The notes beneath the pieces are model-generated. The model had not been told where the DNA came from. It made no database searches and saw nothing but the letters and a program-made list of their open reading frames with translations. This document shows, one piece after another, positions 26,588-34,290 of a stretch of DNA of 64,000 nucleotides. The DNA comes from Ramlibacter monticola (GTDB taxonomy: Bacteria > Pseudomonadota > Gammaproteobacteria > Burkholderiales > Burkholderiaceae_C). The stretch's first letter is position 1; every line of letters begins with the position of its first letter. Position numbers and translations under genes: made by a program. The stretch is from NCBI RefSeq assembly GCF_016722785.1, contig NZ_JAEQNE010000007.1, positions 294,889-358,888 of the forward strand. Direction: 5' to 3'.

Positions 26588-27200
26588 CGAGCCCCTGCCC
26601 ACCACCAGCGCGCTCGACGAGGAGACCGCGCGCGCCGAGATCTACGGCCTGCTCTCCCAGCTGTTCTACGCGCCGCCGGCCGCGCCCCTGCTGGAGGCCC
26701 TGCGGGTCGCACCCACCGAGGCGCCGGCCCAGGGGGCGTTCCTGGAGGAGCCCTGGCGCGCGCTGGTCGGCGCCGCGCGCGCGCAGGACGGCGCGGAGAT
26801 CGGCGAGGAGTACGACGCCCTCTTCGGCGGAGTGGGCAAGCCCGAGGTCTACCTCTTCGGCTCCCACTACATCAGCGGCTATCTGAACGAGAAGCCGCTC
26901 GTGCGCCTGCGCAACACGCTCGCCGCGCTGGGCCTGTCGCGCGACGAAGCGATGCCGGAAACGGAGGACCACGTGGCCTACGAGCTCGAGGTGATGCGCT
27001 ACCTCATCGCCGGCGACGATATGGCCGTGGCCAACCTCACGCGGCAGCGCGAGTTCTTCGCGGAGCACCTGCAGCCCTGGATTCATTCCTTGTGCGATGC
27101 AATAAGTTCGCATCCGAAGGCGCGCTTCTATGCGGTGCTGGCTGACTTCACGCGAGCTTTCGTGAACATCGAAGCGCAAGGCTTCGACATGCTCGCGTAA
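26568..27200 (+). CDS. TorD/DmsD-family chaperone for the formate dehydrogenase
   Basis: A 210-residue all-helical protein. ETARAEIYGLLSQLFYAPP, EEYDALFGGVGKPEVYLFGSHY and the C-terminal FYAVLADFTRAFVNIEAQGFDML are typical of the TorD superfamily in Fdh operons. Family members bind the Tat signal of the molybdoenzyme and hold it until cofactor insertion. The start is ATG 26568 (overlapping the previous stop) or 26583; the duplication makes both equally well placed. It precedes the Tat-targeted catalytic subunit, as expected. Confidence 0.88.
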   Translation: MSFGSMSEPLPTTSALDEETARAEIYGLLSQLFYAPPAAPLLEALRVAPTEAPAQGAFLEEPWRALVGAARAQDGAEIGEEYDALFGGVGKPEVYLFGSHYISGYLNEKPLVRLRNTLAALGLSRDEAMPETEDHVAYELEVMRYLIAGDDMAVANLTRQREFFAEHLQPWIHSLCDAISSHPKARFYAVLADFTRAFVNIEAQGFDMLA

Positions 27201-27238
27201 CGCTCTTGGCCTAAGGGCTTTCCCTCGGAGTCCCGTTT

Positions 27239-27263
27239 GTTCCATCCACTGGTCGGATGGAAC
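27239..27263. promoter_or_regulatory. 9-bp perfect hairpin ahead of the fdh structural genes
   Basis: GTTCCATCC / GGATGGAAC with a 7-base loop lies in the 228-base gap between the TorD and small Tat-protein genes. There is no T-run after it, so it is not a classical terminator. It could be an operator or mRNA-processing hairpin separating accessory from structural transcripts. The rest of the gap shows no certain promoter. Confidence 0.4.
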
Positions 27264-27428
27264 GCCGCTCTGCGCGTCGCTCGCGCGCGCCGGAACCTGT
27301 CGGGCTCCTGTCGGGACTCCGTGCGTTCGCGTTTTCCCTGAGCATCGAGCTTGATTTCGAATTGCCGCGGTTTACTTGCTCCACTACAGTTATGTGCAGA
27401 AGTTCATAAGAGCTTGAAGGAGACGTCC

Positions 27429-27638
27429 ATGTCCGATTCGCAGGCCAAGCCATCGCGCCGGGGCTTCATGCTCGGTGCCGCCGTCGCGGGCGCGGCCACT
27501 GCCGCCGTCGTCACGCTGCCCAAGTCACCCGCGCCCGAGACAACCGTCTCGGAAGAAACGCCGCCCAAGCCCGAGAACGGCGGCGGCTACCGCGTGACCG
27601 AACACGTGAAGCGTTACTACAAGAGCACGCTCGTCTAA
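27429..27638 (+). CDS. small Tat-signal protein of the formate dehydrogenase locus
   Basis: A 69-residue protein beginning MSDSQAKPSRRGFMLGAA, a twin-arginine signal (SRRGFML) with an Ala-rich hydrophobic region. A short mature part has PENGGGYRVTEHVKRYYKSTLV. Small Tat proteins ending in [YR]xTEHVKxYYxxxxx are regular members of such Fdh clusters. SD GAAGGAG lies 9 bases upstream of the ATG. It sits 16 bases ahead of the alpha subunit. Probably an exported accessory or minor subunit; role unproven. Confidence 0.78.
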   Translation: MSDSQAKPSRRGFMLGAAVAGAATAAVVTLPKSPAPETTVSEETPPKPENGGGYRVTEHVKRYYKSTLV

Positions 27639-27654
27639 CTCGCTGGAGAGTTCC

Positions 27655-30621
27655 ATGTTGCTGACCAAGAAGACGGGTGGCACCCAGGTTGCCGCGCGCT
27701 CGCCGTTCGTGCACAGCCTGCAGCGCGGGTTGGCCGCGGCTCTGCCCACCATGGACCGCCGCGCATTCCTGCGCCGGTCCGGCCTCGGGGTGGGCGTGGG
27801 CATCGCCGCCTCGTCGTTGACGCTGGTGAAGAAGGCAAAGGCGGCGGATGGCAAGGGCCCCGCGGTCGGAGACGGCCGCGTCGAAGTCAAGCGCACCGTC
27901 TGCACGCACTGCTCGGTGGGCTGCGCCATCGACGCGGTGGTGGAGAACGGACTGTGGGTGCGCCAGGAGCCGGTGTTCGATTCGCCGATCAACCTCGGCG
28001 CGCACTGCTGCAAGGGCGCCGCGATCCGCGAGCACGGCCACGGCGAGTTCCGCCTGCGCTATCCCATGAAGCTGGTGAACGGCAAGTACCAGCGCATCTC
28101 CTGGGACCAGGCGCTCGATGAAATCACCGCCAGGCTGCAGGACCTGCGCAAGGCCAGCGGCCCGGAATCGGTGTTCTGGATCGGTTCGTCCAAGCACTCG
28201 AACGAGCAGTCGTACCTGATGCGCAAGTTCGTGAGCCTCTGGGGCAGCAACAACTGCGACCACCAGGCGCGCATCTGCCACTCCACCACGGTGGCCGGCG
28301 TGGCCAACACCTGGGGCTACGGCGCGATGACCAACTCGTACAACGACCTGCAGAACAGCAAGGCGGCGTTGTACATCGGCTCCAACGCCGCGGAGGCGCA
28401 CCCGGTCTCCATGCTGCACATGCTGCACGCCAAGGAGAACGGCACCAAGCTGATGGTGGCGGACCCGCGCTTCACGCGCACGGCAGCAAAGGCGGACCAG
28501 TACATCCGCTTCCGCTCCGGCTCCGACATCCCCTTCCTGTTCGGCGTGCTGTACCACGTCTTCAAGAACGGCTGGGAAGACAAGAAGTACCTCAATGACC
28601 GCGTGTACGGCATGGACAAGGTCCGCGAGGACGTGCTGGCCAAGTGGACCCCCGACAAGGTGCAGGAGGCCTGCGGCGTGCCCGAGGCGGAAGTGTTCAA
28701 GGTCGCCCAGACGATGGCGATGAACCGGCCCTCCACCATCGTGTGGTGCATGGGCCAGACGCAGCACTCGATCGGCAACGCGATGGTGCGTGCGTCCTGC
28801 ATCCTGCAACTGGCGCTGGGCAACATCGGCGTCGCCGGCGGCGGCGCCAACATCTTCCGCGGCCACGACAACGTGCAGGGCGCCACCGACGTCGGCCCCA
28901 ACCCCGACTCGCTGCCCGGCTACTACGGCATCGCCGAAGGCGCATGGCGCCACTACGCCAAGGTCTGGAACGTCGACTACGACTGGATCAAGGGCCGCTT
29001 CCAGAACGCCACGATGATGACCAAGCCGGGCATGACGGTCTCGCGCTGGATCGACGGCGTGCTGGAGAAGAACGAGCTCCTCGACCAGGACCCGAACCTG
29101 CGCGGCGTCTTCTACTGGGGCCACGCGCCGAACTCCCAGACCCGCGGCCTCGAGATGAAGCGCGCGATGGACAAGCTGGACCTGCTGGTCGTCGTCGACC
29201 CGTATCCGTCCGCCACCGCCGCGATGGCGGCCATGCCCGGGCAGGAGGGCGACCTCAACCCGAACCGCGCGGTGTACCTGCTGCCGGCGGCCACCCAGTT
29301 CGAGACCAGCGGCTCCTGCACGGCGTCCAACCGCTCGCTGCAGTGGCGCGAGAAGGTGATCGAGCCGCTGTGGGAAAGCCGCAGCGACCACATGATCATG
29401 TACCAACTGGCGCAGAAGCTCGGCTTCGGCGCCGAACTGACCAAGAACTACAAGATGCAGAAGGTCAAGGGCATGGACGAACCCGTGCCCGAGGACATCC
29501 TGCGTGAAATCAACAAGTCCAACTGGACGATCGGCTACACGGGCCAGAGCCCCGAGCGCCTGAAGGCCCACATGAAGAACATGGCGGCCTTCGACGTCAA
29601 GACGCTCAAGTGCAAGGGCAACGTCAAGGACAAGGACACCGGCTACGACCTGACCGGAGACTACTTCGGCCTGCCGTGGCCCTGCTACGGCACGCCCGAA
29701 CTGAAGCATCCGGGCTCGCCGAACCTGTACGACACGACCAAGCACGTGATGGATGGCGGCGGCTGCTTCCGCGCCAACTTCGGCGTGGAGAAGGACGGCG
29801 TCAACCTGCTGGCCGAGGACGGCTCCTTCCCGGTGGGCTGCGAGATCCAGACCGGCTACCCCGAGGTCGACCACGTCCTGGTCAAGAAGCTGGGCTGGTG
29901 GGAAGAGCTCACGCCGGAGGAACGCTCCGCGGCCGAAGGCAAGAACTGGAAGACCGACCTGTCCGGCGGCCTGATCCGCGTGGCGATGAAGAACCACGGC
30001 GTGCACTGCTTCGGCAACGCCAAGGCGCGCGCGGTGGTCTGGAACTTCCCCGACCCGATCCCGCAGCACCGCGAACCGATCTACAGCACGCGTCCGGACC
30101 TGGTCGCCAAGTACCCGACGCACGACGACAAGAAGGCTTTCTGGCGCACGCCGACGCTCTACAAGACGCTGCAGCAGAAGAACCTGACGGACAAGGTCGC
30201 CGAGAAGTTCCCGCTGATCCTGACCTCGGGCCGCCTGACGGAGTACGAAGGCGGTGGCGAGGAGACCCGGTCCAACCCGTGGCTGGCCGAACTGCAGCAG
30301 GAAGCGTTCGTCGAGATCAATCCGCAGACGGCCGCCGCCAAGGGCATCAAGCAGGGCGACCGCGTCTGGCTGCGCACGCCGACCGGCGCGCAGCTGAACG
30401 TGCAGGCGCTGGTGACGGAGCGCGTCGGCCCCGACACGTGCTGGATGCCGTTCCACTTCTCGGGCCGCTGGCAGGGCAACGACATGCTGGCGTACTACCC
30501 GAACGGGGCAGCGCCCGTGGTCCGCGGCGAGGCGGTCAACACCGCCACGACCTACGGCTACGACAGCGTCACCATGATGCAAGAGACCAAGACGACGATC
30601 TGCAATATCGAGCGCGCGTGA
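27655..30621 (+). CDS. formate dehydrogenase catalytic (alpha) subunit, Mo/W-bis-MGD
   Basis: A 988-residue periplasmic molybdoenzyme oxidising formate to CO2. It has a Tat signal (MDRRAFLRRSG at 33-43) after a 32-residue leader, an N-terminal [4Fe-4S] site with Cys83, Cys86, Cys90 and Cys118, and Mo ligand Cys208 in ARICHSTTVAG, where E. coli FdnG has selenocysteine. The C-terminal MGD-binding domain includes TSGRLTEYEGGGEETRSNPWL and CWMPFHFSGRW. The ATG at 27655 has SD GGAGAG. Operon partners beta and gamma follow directly, marking a membrane-bound respiratory enzyme. Confidence 0.95.
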   Translation: MLLTKKTGGTQVAARSPFVHSLQRGLAAALPTMDRRAFLRRSGLGVGVGIAASSLTLVKKAKAADGKGPAVGDGRVEVKRTVCTHCSVGCAIDAVVENGLWVRQEPVFDSPINLGAHCCKGAAIREHGHGEFRLRYPMKLVNGKYQRISWDQALDEITARLQDLRKASGPESVFWIGSSKHSNEQSYLMRKFVSLWGSNNCDHQARICHSTTVAGVANTWGYGAMTNSYNDLQNSKAALYIGSNAAEAHPVSMLHMLHAKENGTKLMVADPRFTRTAAKADQYIRFRSGSDIPFLFGVLYHVFKNGWEDKKYLNDRVYGMDKVREDVLAKWTPDKVQEACGVPEAEVFKVAQTMAMNRPSTIVWCMGQTQHSIGNAMVRASCILQLALGNIGVAGGGANIFRGHDNVQGATDVGPNPDSLPGYYGIAEGAWRHYAKVWNVDYDWIKGRFQNATMMTKPGMTVSRWIDGVLEKNELLDQDPNLRGVFYWGHAPNSQTRGLEMKRAMDKLDLLVVVDPYPSATAAMAAMPGQEGDLNPNRAVYLLPAATQFETSGSCTASNRSLQWREKVIEPLWESRSDHMIMYQLAQKLGFGAELTKNYKMQKVKGMDEPVPEDILREINKSNWTIGYTGQSPERLKAHMKNMAAFDVKTLKCKGNVKDKDTGYDLTGDYFGLPWPCYGTPELKHPGSPNLYDTTKHVMDGGGCFRANFGVEKDGVNLLAEDGSFPVGCEIQTGYPEVDHVLVKKLGWWEELTPEERSAAEGKNWKTDLSGGLIRVAMKNHGVHCFGNAKARAVVWNFPDPIPQHREPIYSTRPDLVAKYPTHDDKKAFWRTPTLYKTLQQKNLTDKVAEKFPLILTSGRLTEYEGGGEETRSNPWLAELQQEAFVEINPQTAAAKGIKQGDRVWLRTPTGAQLNVQALVTERVGPDTCWMPFHFSGRWQGNDMLAYYPNGAAPVVRGEAVNTATTYGYDSVTMMQETKTTICNIERA

Positions 30622-30631
30622 GGAGACCACG

Positions 30632-31249
30632 ATGGCAAGAATGAAATTCATCTGTGACTCCGAGCGTTGCATCGAATGCAACAGTTGCGTCACGGCCTGC
30701 AAGAACGAGCACGAGGTCCCTTGGGGCGTGAACCGCCGCCGCGTGGTGACCCTGAACGACGGCGTGCCGGGCGAGCGCTCGGTCTCGGTCGCCTGCATGC
30801 ACTGCTCCGACGCGCCGTGCATGGCGGTGTGCCCGGTCAACTGCTTCTACCGCACCGAAGAGGGCGTGGTGCTGCACGACAAGGACACCTGCATCGGCTG
30901 CGGCTACTGCAGCTATGCCTGCCCGTTCGGCGCGCCGCAGTTCCCCGCCGCCGGCACCTTCGGGGTGCGCGGCAAGATGGACAAGTGCACCTTCTGCGCC
31001 GGCGGCCCCGAGGCCAACGGCTCGCAGGCCGAGTTCGAGAAGTACGGCCGCAACCGCCTGGCCGAGGGCAAGCTGCCCGCCTGCGCCGAGATGTGCTCGA
31101 CCAAGGCGCTGCTGGGCGGCGACGGCGATGTCATCGCCGACATCTTCCGCAACCGCGTGCTCAAGCGCGGCAAGGGCGCGGAAGTGTGGGGCTGGGGCAC
31201 CGCCTACGGCTCCAAGCAGGCCGGCCAACCGGGAGGTGCCAAGTCGTGA
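30632..31249 (+). CDS. formate dehydrogenase Fe-S (beta) subunit, FDH3 type
   Basis: A 205-residue electron-transfer subunit. Four Cys groups: CIECNSCVTACKNEHEVPWG, CMHCSDAPCMAVCPVNC, CIGCGYCSYACPFGAP and KCTFC with CAEMC, consistent with four [4Fe-4S] clusters as in FdnH-like proteins. It passes electrons from the catalytic subunit to cytochrome b. It has no signal peptide and is presumably co-exported with the alpha subunit. It starts 10 bases after alpha with SD AGGAG, and its TGA overlaps the next GTG. Confidence 0.93.
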   Translation: MARMKFICDSERCIECNSCVTACKNEHEVPWGVNRRRVVTLNDGVPGERSVSVACMHCSDAPCMAVCPVNCFYRTEEGVVLHDKDTCIGCGYCSYACPFGAPQFPAAGTFGVRGKMDKCTFCAGGPEANGSQAEFEKYGRNRLAEGKLPACAEMCSTKALLGGDGDVIADIFRNRVLKRGKGAEVWGWGTAYGSKQAGQPGGAKS

Positions 31250-31473
31250 GAACCGTCCTCGTCCTTGCGCTCGCGGCCCTGGCCCTGGCGGCCTGCGCCG
31301 AACGCGAGCAGACCGCCAGCGGCATCAAGAGCGACGCCGCCCCGTTCAACGGCACCAACAAGCAGCCGCCCTACACGGCGGTGGGCTGGAAGCCCGGCGA
31401 CCGCGCCAACTGGGAACAGCAGCTGAAAACCCGCACGGTCAACGGGCAGAACGACTATGTCAAGGTTCCTTGA
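31246..31473 (+). CDS. small lipoprotein coupled to formate dehydrogenase genes
   Basis: A 75-residue protein starting at GTG, overlapping the beta-subunit stop. The signal VLVLALAALALAACAE ends in a lipobox (LAAC). The mature part contains TASGIKSDAAPFNGTNKQPP and WKPGDRANWEQQLKTRT. It overlaps the gamma subunit start by 17 bases, so all three are translationally coupled. No family was recognised, but the tight coupling suggests a structural or assembly role at the membrane. Confidence 0.75.
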   Translation: MRTVLVLALAALALAACAEREQTASGIKSDAAPFNGTNKQPPYTAVGWKPGDRANWEQQLKTRTVNGQNDYVKVP

Positions 31474-32719
31474 TCTCCTCGCCGCGGGCGTGCTGGCGGC
31501 GACCCTGGCCGGCAGCGCGCTCGCGCAGTCGCAAAGCTCCACGCCCGCGGGCGGCGGCTCCACCGCCACGCCCACGGGCGCCGCACCCGGCGCGAAGCTG
31601 GCGCCCGAGGACCTGCCCCCCGGCCAGCAGCAGGGCGTGCCGGGCATCCAGGGCCAGAACATCTTCGAGGTCAAGCCGGAGGTGAAGCGCGATGCCTCGT
31701 CCGAGCCGGGCTACCTGCAGCAGAACAACGGCCAGCGCAACGCGGTCCAGCCGGGCAACAACGCGCCGATGTGGCGCGGGGTGCAGGCGGGGCGCGAAGG
31801 CTACAGCAGCCTGCCCAAGTCGCAGGCGCCGGAGGCCGGCGTCCTGATCCAGGAACCGGTGCAGTACCCCGGTTCGCGCATGACCACAGCCGGCCAGGCC
31901 TGGCGCGAGGTGCGCAACAACTGGATCATCCCCTACGGCGGCGCGCTGCTGCTGATCGCGGTGCTGGGGCTCGGGATCTTCTACTTCGTCAAGGGTCCCC
32001 TGGGCCATGCGACCGTCGACAGCGGCCCGATGCGCATCGAGCGCTTCACGCCCTTCGAACGCGCCGCCCATTGGGTCAATGCGATCGCCTTCGTCGTGCT
32101 GGGCCTCTCCGGCATCGTCATGGCCTTCGGCAAGTTCTTCCTGCTGCCGGTGATGGGCCTGACGCTGTTCGGCTACTTCACCTACCTGCTGAAGAACCTG
32201 CACAACTTCTTCGGGCCCCTGTTCGCCGTGTCGCTGGTGATCGTGATCGTCGCCTTCATCCGCGACAACTTCCCGCAGAAGGGCGACCTGCGGTGGCTGC
32301 TGCGCCTGGGCGGCATGCTGGGCGGCAACGAAATGCCCTCGCATCGCTTCAACGCCATGGAGAAGGTGATCTTCTGGGTCGGCACCCTGCTGCTGGGCGT
32401 GATCGTGGTCGGTTCCGGCCTGGTGATGGACAAGCTGATCCCCAGCCTGCTCTACGACCGCCAGACCATGCAGGTCACCAACATGATCCACGCGACGGCC
32501 GCGGCCCTGATGCTGGCGATCATGTTCCTGCACATCTACGTCGGCACCGTCGGCTTCCGCGGCGCCTATACGGGGATGCGGCACGGCTACGTCAACGAGC
32601 CGTGGGCGAAGGAACACCACGCCTACTGGTACGAGGACATCAGGGCCGGCAAGGTTCCGGCCCAGCGGAGCAAGCCGGCCGAGGTGGCAGGCGGCACGCA
32701 GGCCGTGCACACCGTCTAA
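31457..32719 (+). CDS. formate dehydrogenase cytochrome b (gamma) subunit
   Basis: A 420-residue inner-membrane diheme cytochrome b that passes electrons to quinone. A signal (LLAAGVLAATLAGSALA) and a long Gln/Pro-rich periplasmic stretch to about residue 145 precede four to five membrane helices. Haem-region motifs are RFTPFERAAHWVNAIAF, KNLHNFFGPLF, HRFNAMEKVIFWVGTLLLG and MIHATAAALMLAIMFLHIYVGT. This is the FdoI/FdnI-like fold with the extended N-terminus usual for betaproteobacterial enzymes. Confidence 0.92.
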   Translation: MSRFLDLLAAGVLAATLAGSALAQSQSSTPAGGGSTATPTGAAPGAKLAPEDLPPGQQQGVPGIQGQNIFEVKPEVKRDASSEPGYLQQNNGQRNAVQPGNNAPMWRGVQAGREGYSSLPKSQAPEAGVLIQEPVQYPGSRMTTAGQAWREVRNNWIIPYGGALLLIAVLGLGIFYFVKGPLGHATVDSGPMRIERFTPFERAAHWVNAIAFVVLGLSGIVMAFGKFFLLPVMGLTLFGYFTYLLKNLHNFFGPLFAVSLVIVIVAFIRDNFPQKGDLRWLLRLGGMLGGNEMPSHRFNAMEKVIFWVGTLLLGVIVVGSGLVMDKLIPSLLYDRQTMQVTNMIHATAAALMLAIMFLHIYVGTVGFRGAYTGMRHGYVNEPWAKEHHAYWYEDIRAGKVPAQRSKPAEVAGGTQAVHTV

Positions 32720-32732
32720 GGAGAGAACGACG

Positions 32733-33335
32733 ATGATCCGTCTGACGATGACCGCCCTCGCGCTGGCCGTGGCGGGGACCGCCGTGGCCAAGCTCCCGCC
32801 GCCGGACGAGGCCGCCAAGGCCAAGGCCGCGGAAGCAGCCGCGAAGACGGCCTGGCAGGGCAAGGTGGACGCCTTCAAGCTGTGCCAGGTGCAGGACCGC
32901 GTGGCCGCGAAGTACAAGGCCAGCCACCCGCCGAAGGCGCCGGCCGCCGCGGCGTCGGGCGCTCCGGCTGCGGCAAGCCCCGCGCCCGCCGCTGCCGCCG
33001 CCCCCGCTGCGGCAACCCCGACGCCGGCCGCTGCTGCCGCCCCGGCTGCGGCAACTGCGACGCCCGCGGCCGCAGCCGCCAAGCCGCCGACCCCGACGTC
33101 CGCGACGGCGTCCCAGGGCGGCAGCACCCCCGTGGCCGTGGTCGCCGCCCCGGGCGCGGTGACCAACCCGCCCTGCGCCGATCCGGGCCCGTTCGCCTAC
33201 GCCCCGCCGGAGCAGAAGCCGCTGGAAGCGTCGGGCGCCCATTCGCCCGCGGCCAACGCGACCAGCCCGCCCAGCGTGCGCGCCGAGTCGGGCACCATGA
33301 CCTCCGGCAAGACCGGCCAGGCGCCCAAGCAGTAA
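32733..33335 (+). CDS. exported Ala/Pro-repeat protein of the fdh operon
   Basis: A 200-residue protein with a signal peptide (LTMTALALAVAGTAVA) and a short conserved helix (WQGKVDAFKLCQVQDRVAAKY). Three exact-length 13-residue Ala/Pro repeats follow, then a second conserved part (PPCADPGPFAYAP) and a Ser/Thr-rich tail. The two Cys (KLCQV, PPCAD) could form a disulfide in the periplasm. It starts 13 bases after the gamma subunit and ends before a terminator. Similar genes occur in related fdh clusters; function unknown. Confidence 0.72.
   Translation: MIRLTMTALALAVAGTAVAKLPPPDEAAKAKAAEAAAKTAWQGKVDAFKLCQVQDRVAAKYKASHPPKAPAAAASGAPAAASPAPAAAAAPAAATPTPAAAAAPAAATATPAAAAAKPPTPTSATASQGGSTPVAVVAAPGAVTNPPCADPGPFAYAPPEQKPLEASGAHSPAANATSPPSVRAESGTMTSGKTGQAPKQ
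32961..33077 (+). repeat. three 39-bp tandem repeats encoding Ala/Pro units
   Basis: Units start at 32961, 33000 and 33039 and share the core GGCTGCGGCAA or a close variant. They encode APAAASPAPAAAA, APAAATPTPAAAA and APAAATATPAAAA. The in-frame period allows copy-number change without frameshift. Confidence 0.85.
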
Positions 33336-33352
33336 GCGCCCCCACGCCGGCG

Positions 33353-33379
33353 AAGGCCAGCCCCTCGGGCTGGCCTTTT
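33353..33379 (+). terminator. rho-independent terminator of the fdh operon
   Basis: An 11-bp stem (AAGGCCAGCCC / GGGCTGGCCTT) with a CTC loop runs into TTTT. It is 18 bases past the stop of the Ala/Pro-repeat gene and before fdhD. Confidence 0.85.
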
Positions 33380-33401
33380 CATTTGCGGTAGCCTCTCGCC
33401 A

Positions 33402-34262
33402 ATGACCCGCCCCGTGCTCACCGATGCCCGCGCGCCCCTCACGCGCAGCGTGGAGATCCTCAACGAATTCGGCGAGACGGAAACCATCTCCATCCCGGCC
33501 GAGCGCGACCTGACGCTCTATGTGGACAGGCGCGAGTTGGTGACCCTCATGACCCTGGGCGCGCATCCGGAATGGCTGGTGCTCGGCTACCTGCGCAACC
33601 AGCGCCTGGTCGACTCGCCCGCCGCCATCGAGTCGGTCACGGTCGACTGGGAGGTCAACGCCGCCGCGGTGAAGACCCGTGACGGCATCGATCGCATCGA
33701 GGAGCGCACCGCCCACCGCGTGGTCACCACGGGCTGCGGGCAGGGCAGCGTGTTCGGGCACATGATGGAGGAGATCGACGCCTCGCCGCTGCCCGAAGCG
33801 CGCATCACACAGAAGCAGCTCTACGGAATCGTCAATGCGATCCGGTTGCAGGAGACCACGTACAAGTCCGCCGGCTCGGTGCACGGCTGCGCACTGTTCC
33901 GGGGCGAGGAGATGCTGCTCTTCGTGGAAGACGTGGGCCGTCACAACGCGATCGACACCATCGCCGGCTGGATGTGGCTGCGCGAGCTGGAGGCGCCGCT
34001 GGCGCCCACGCGCGAGCAGCCGCTGGTCTTCTACACCACGGGCCGGCTGACCAGCGAGATGGTGATCAAGTCCGCCCAGATGGGCGTGGCCATCGTCGTG
34101 TCGCGCAGCGGGACCACGCAGATGGGATACGAGATCGCCGAGCGCATCGGCCTGTGCACCATCGGCCGTGCGACCAACCGGCACTTCCTCTGCTACACCG
34201 CGCCCGGGCGCCTCGCGCTGCAGCCGGAGCTGGCAGGCAACCGTCTGCGCGCCGGCGCGTGA
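33402..34262 (+). CDS. fdhD: formate dehydrogenase accessory sulfurtransferase FdhD
   Basis: A 286-residue cytosolic protein that carries sulfur from a cysteine desulfurase to the Mo cofactor of formate dehydrogenase. Signatures: RELVTLMTLGAHPEWLVLGYL, GSVHGCALFRGEEMLLFVEDVGRHNAIDTIAG and FYTTGRLTSEMVIKSAQMG. The sulfur-relay motif reads TTGCGQGS: Cys112 is present, but the second Cys of the CxxC seen in many FdhD proteins is Gly. It sits after the operon terminator and probably has its own promoter. Confidence 0.95.
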   Translation: MTRPVLTDARAPLTRSVEILNEFGETETISIPAERDLTLYVDRRELVTLMTLGAHPEWLVLGYLRNQRLVDSPAAIESVTVDWEVNAAAVKTRDGIDRIEERTAHRVVTTGCGQGSVFGHMMEEIDASPLPEARITQKQLYGIVNAIRLQETTYKSAGSVHGCALFRGEEMLLFVEDVGRHNAIDTIAGWMWLRELEAPLAPTREQPLVFYTTGRLTSEMVIKSAQMGVAIVVSRSGTTQMGYEIAERIGLCTIGRATNRHFLCYTAPGRLALQPELAGNRLRAGA

Positions 34263-34290
34263 TCTCCGGCGCTCCCTTTGGCATGATGCG

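Noticed and set aside
27655..30621. Selenocysteine in the formate dehydrogenase
   Set aside because: The Mo-ligand position is a normal Cys codon (Cys208); no in-frame TGA is present.
27511..30840. A 1109-codon reverse frame over the formate dehydrogenase alpha gene
   Set aside because: Complete antisense overlap of a well-recognised enzyme; no family features.
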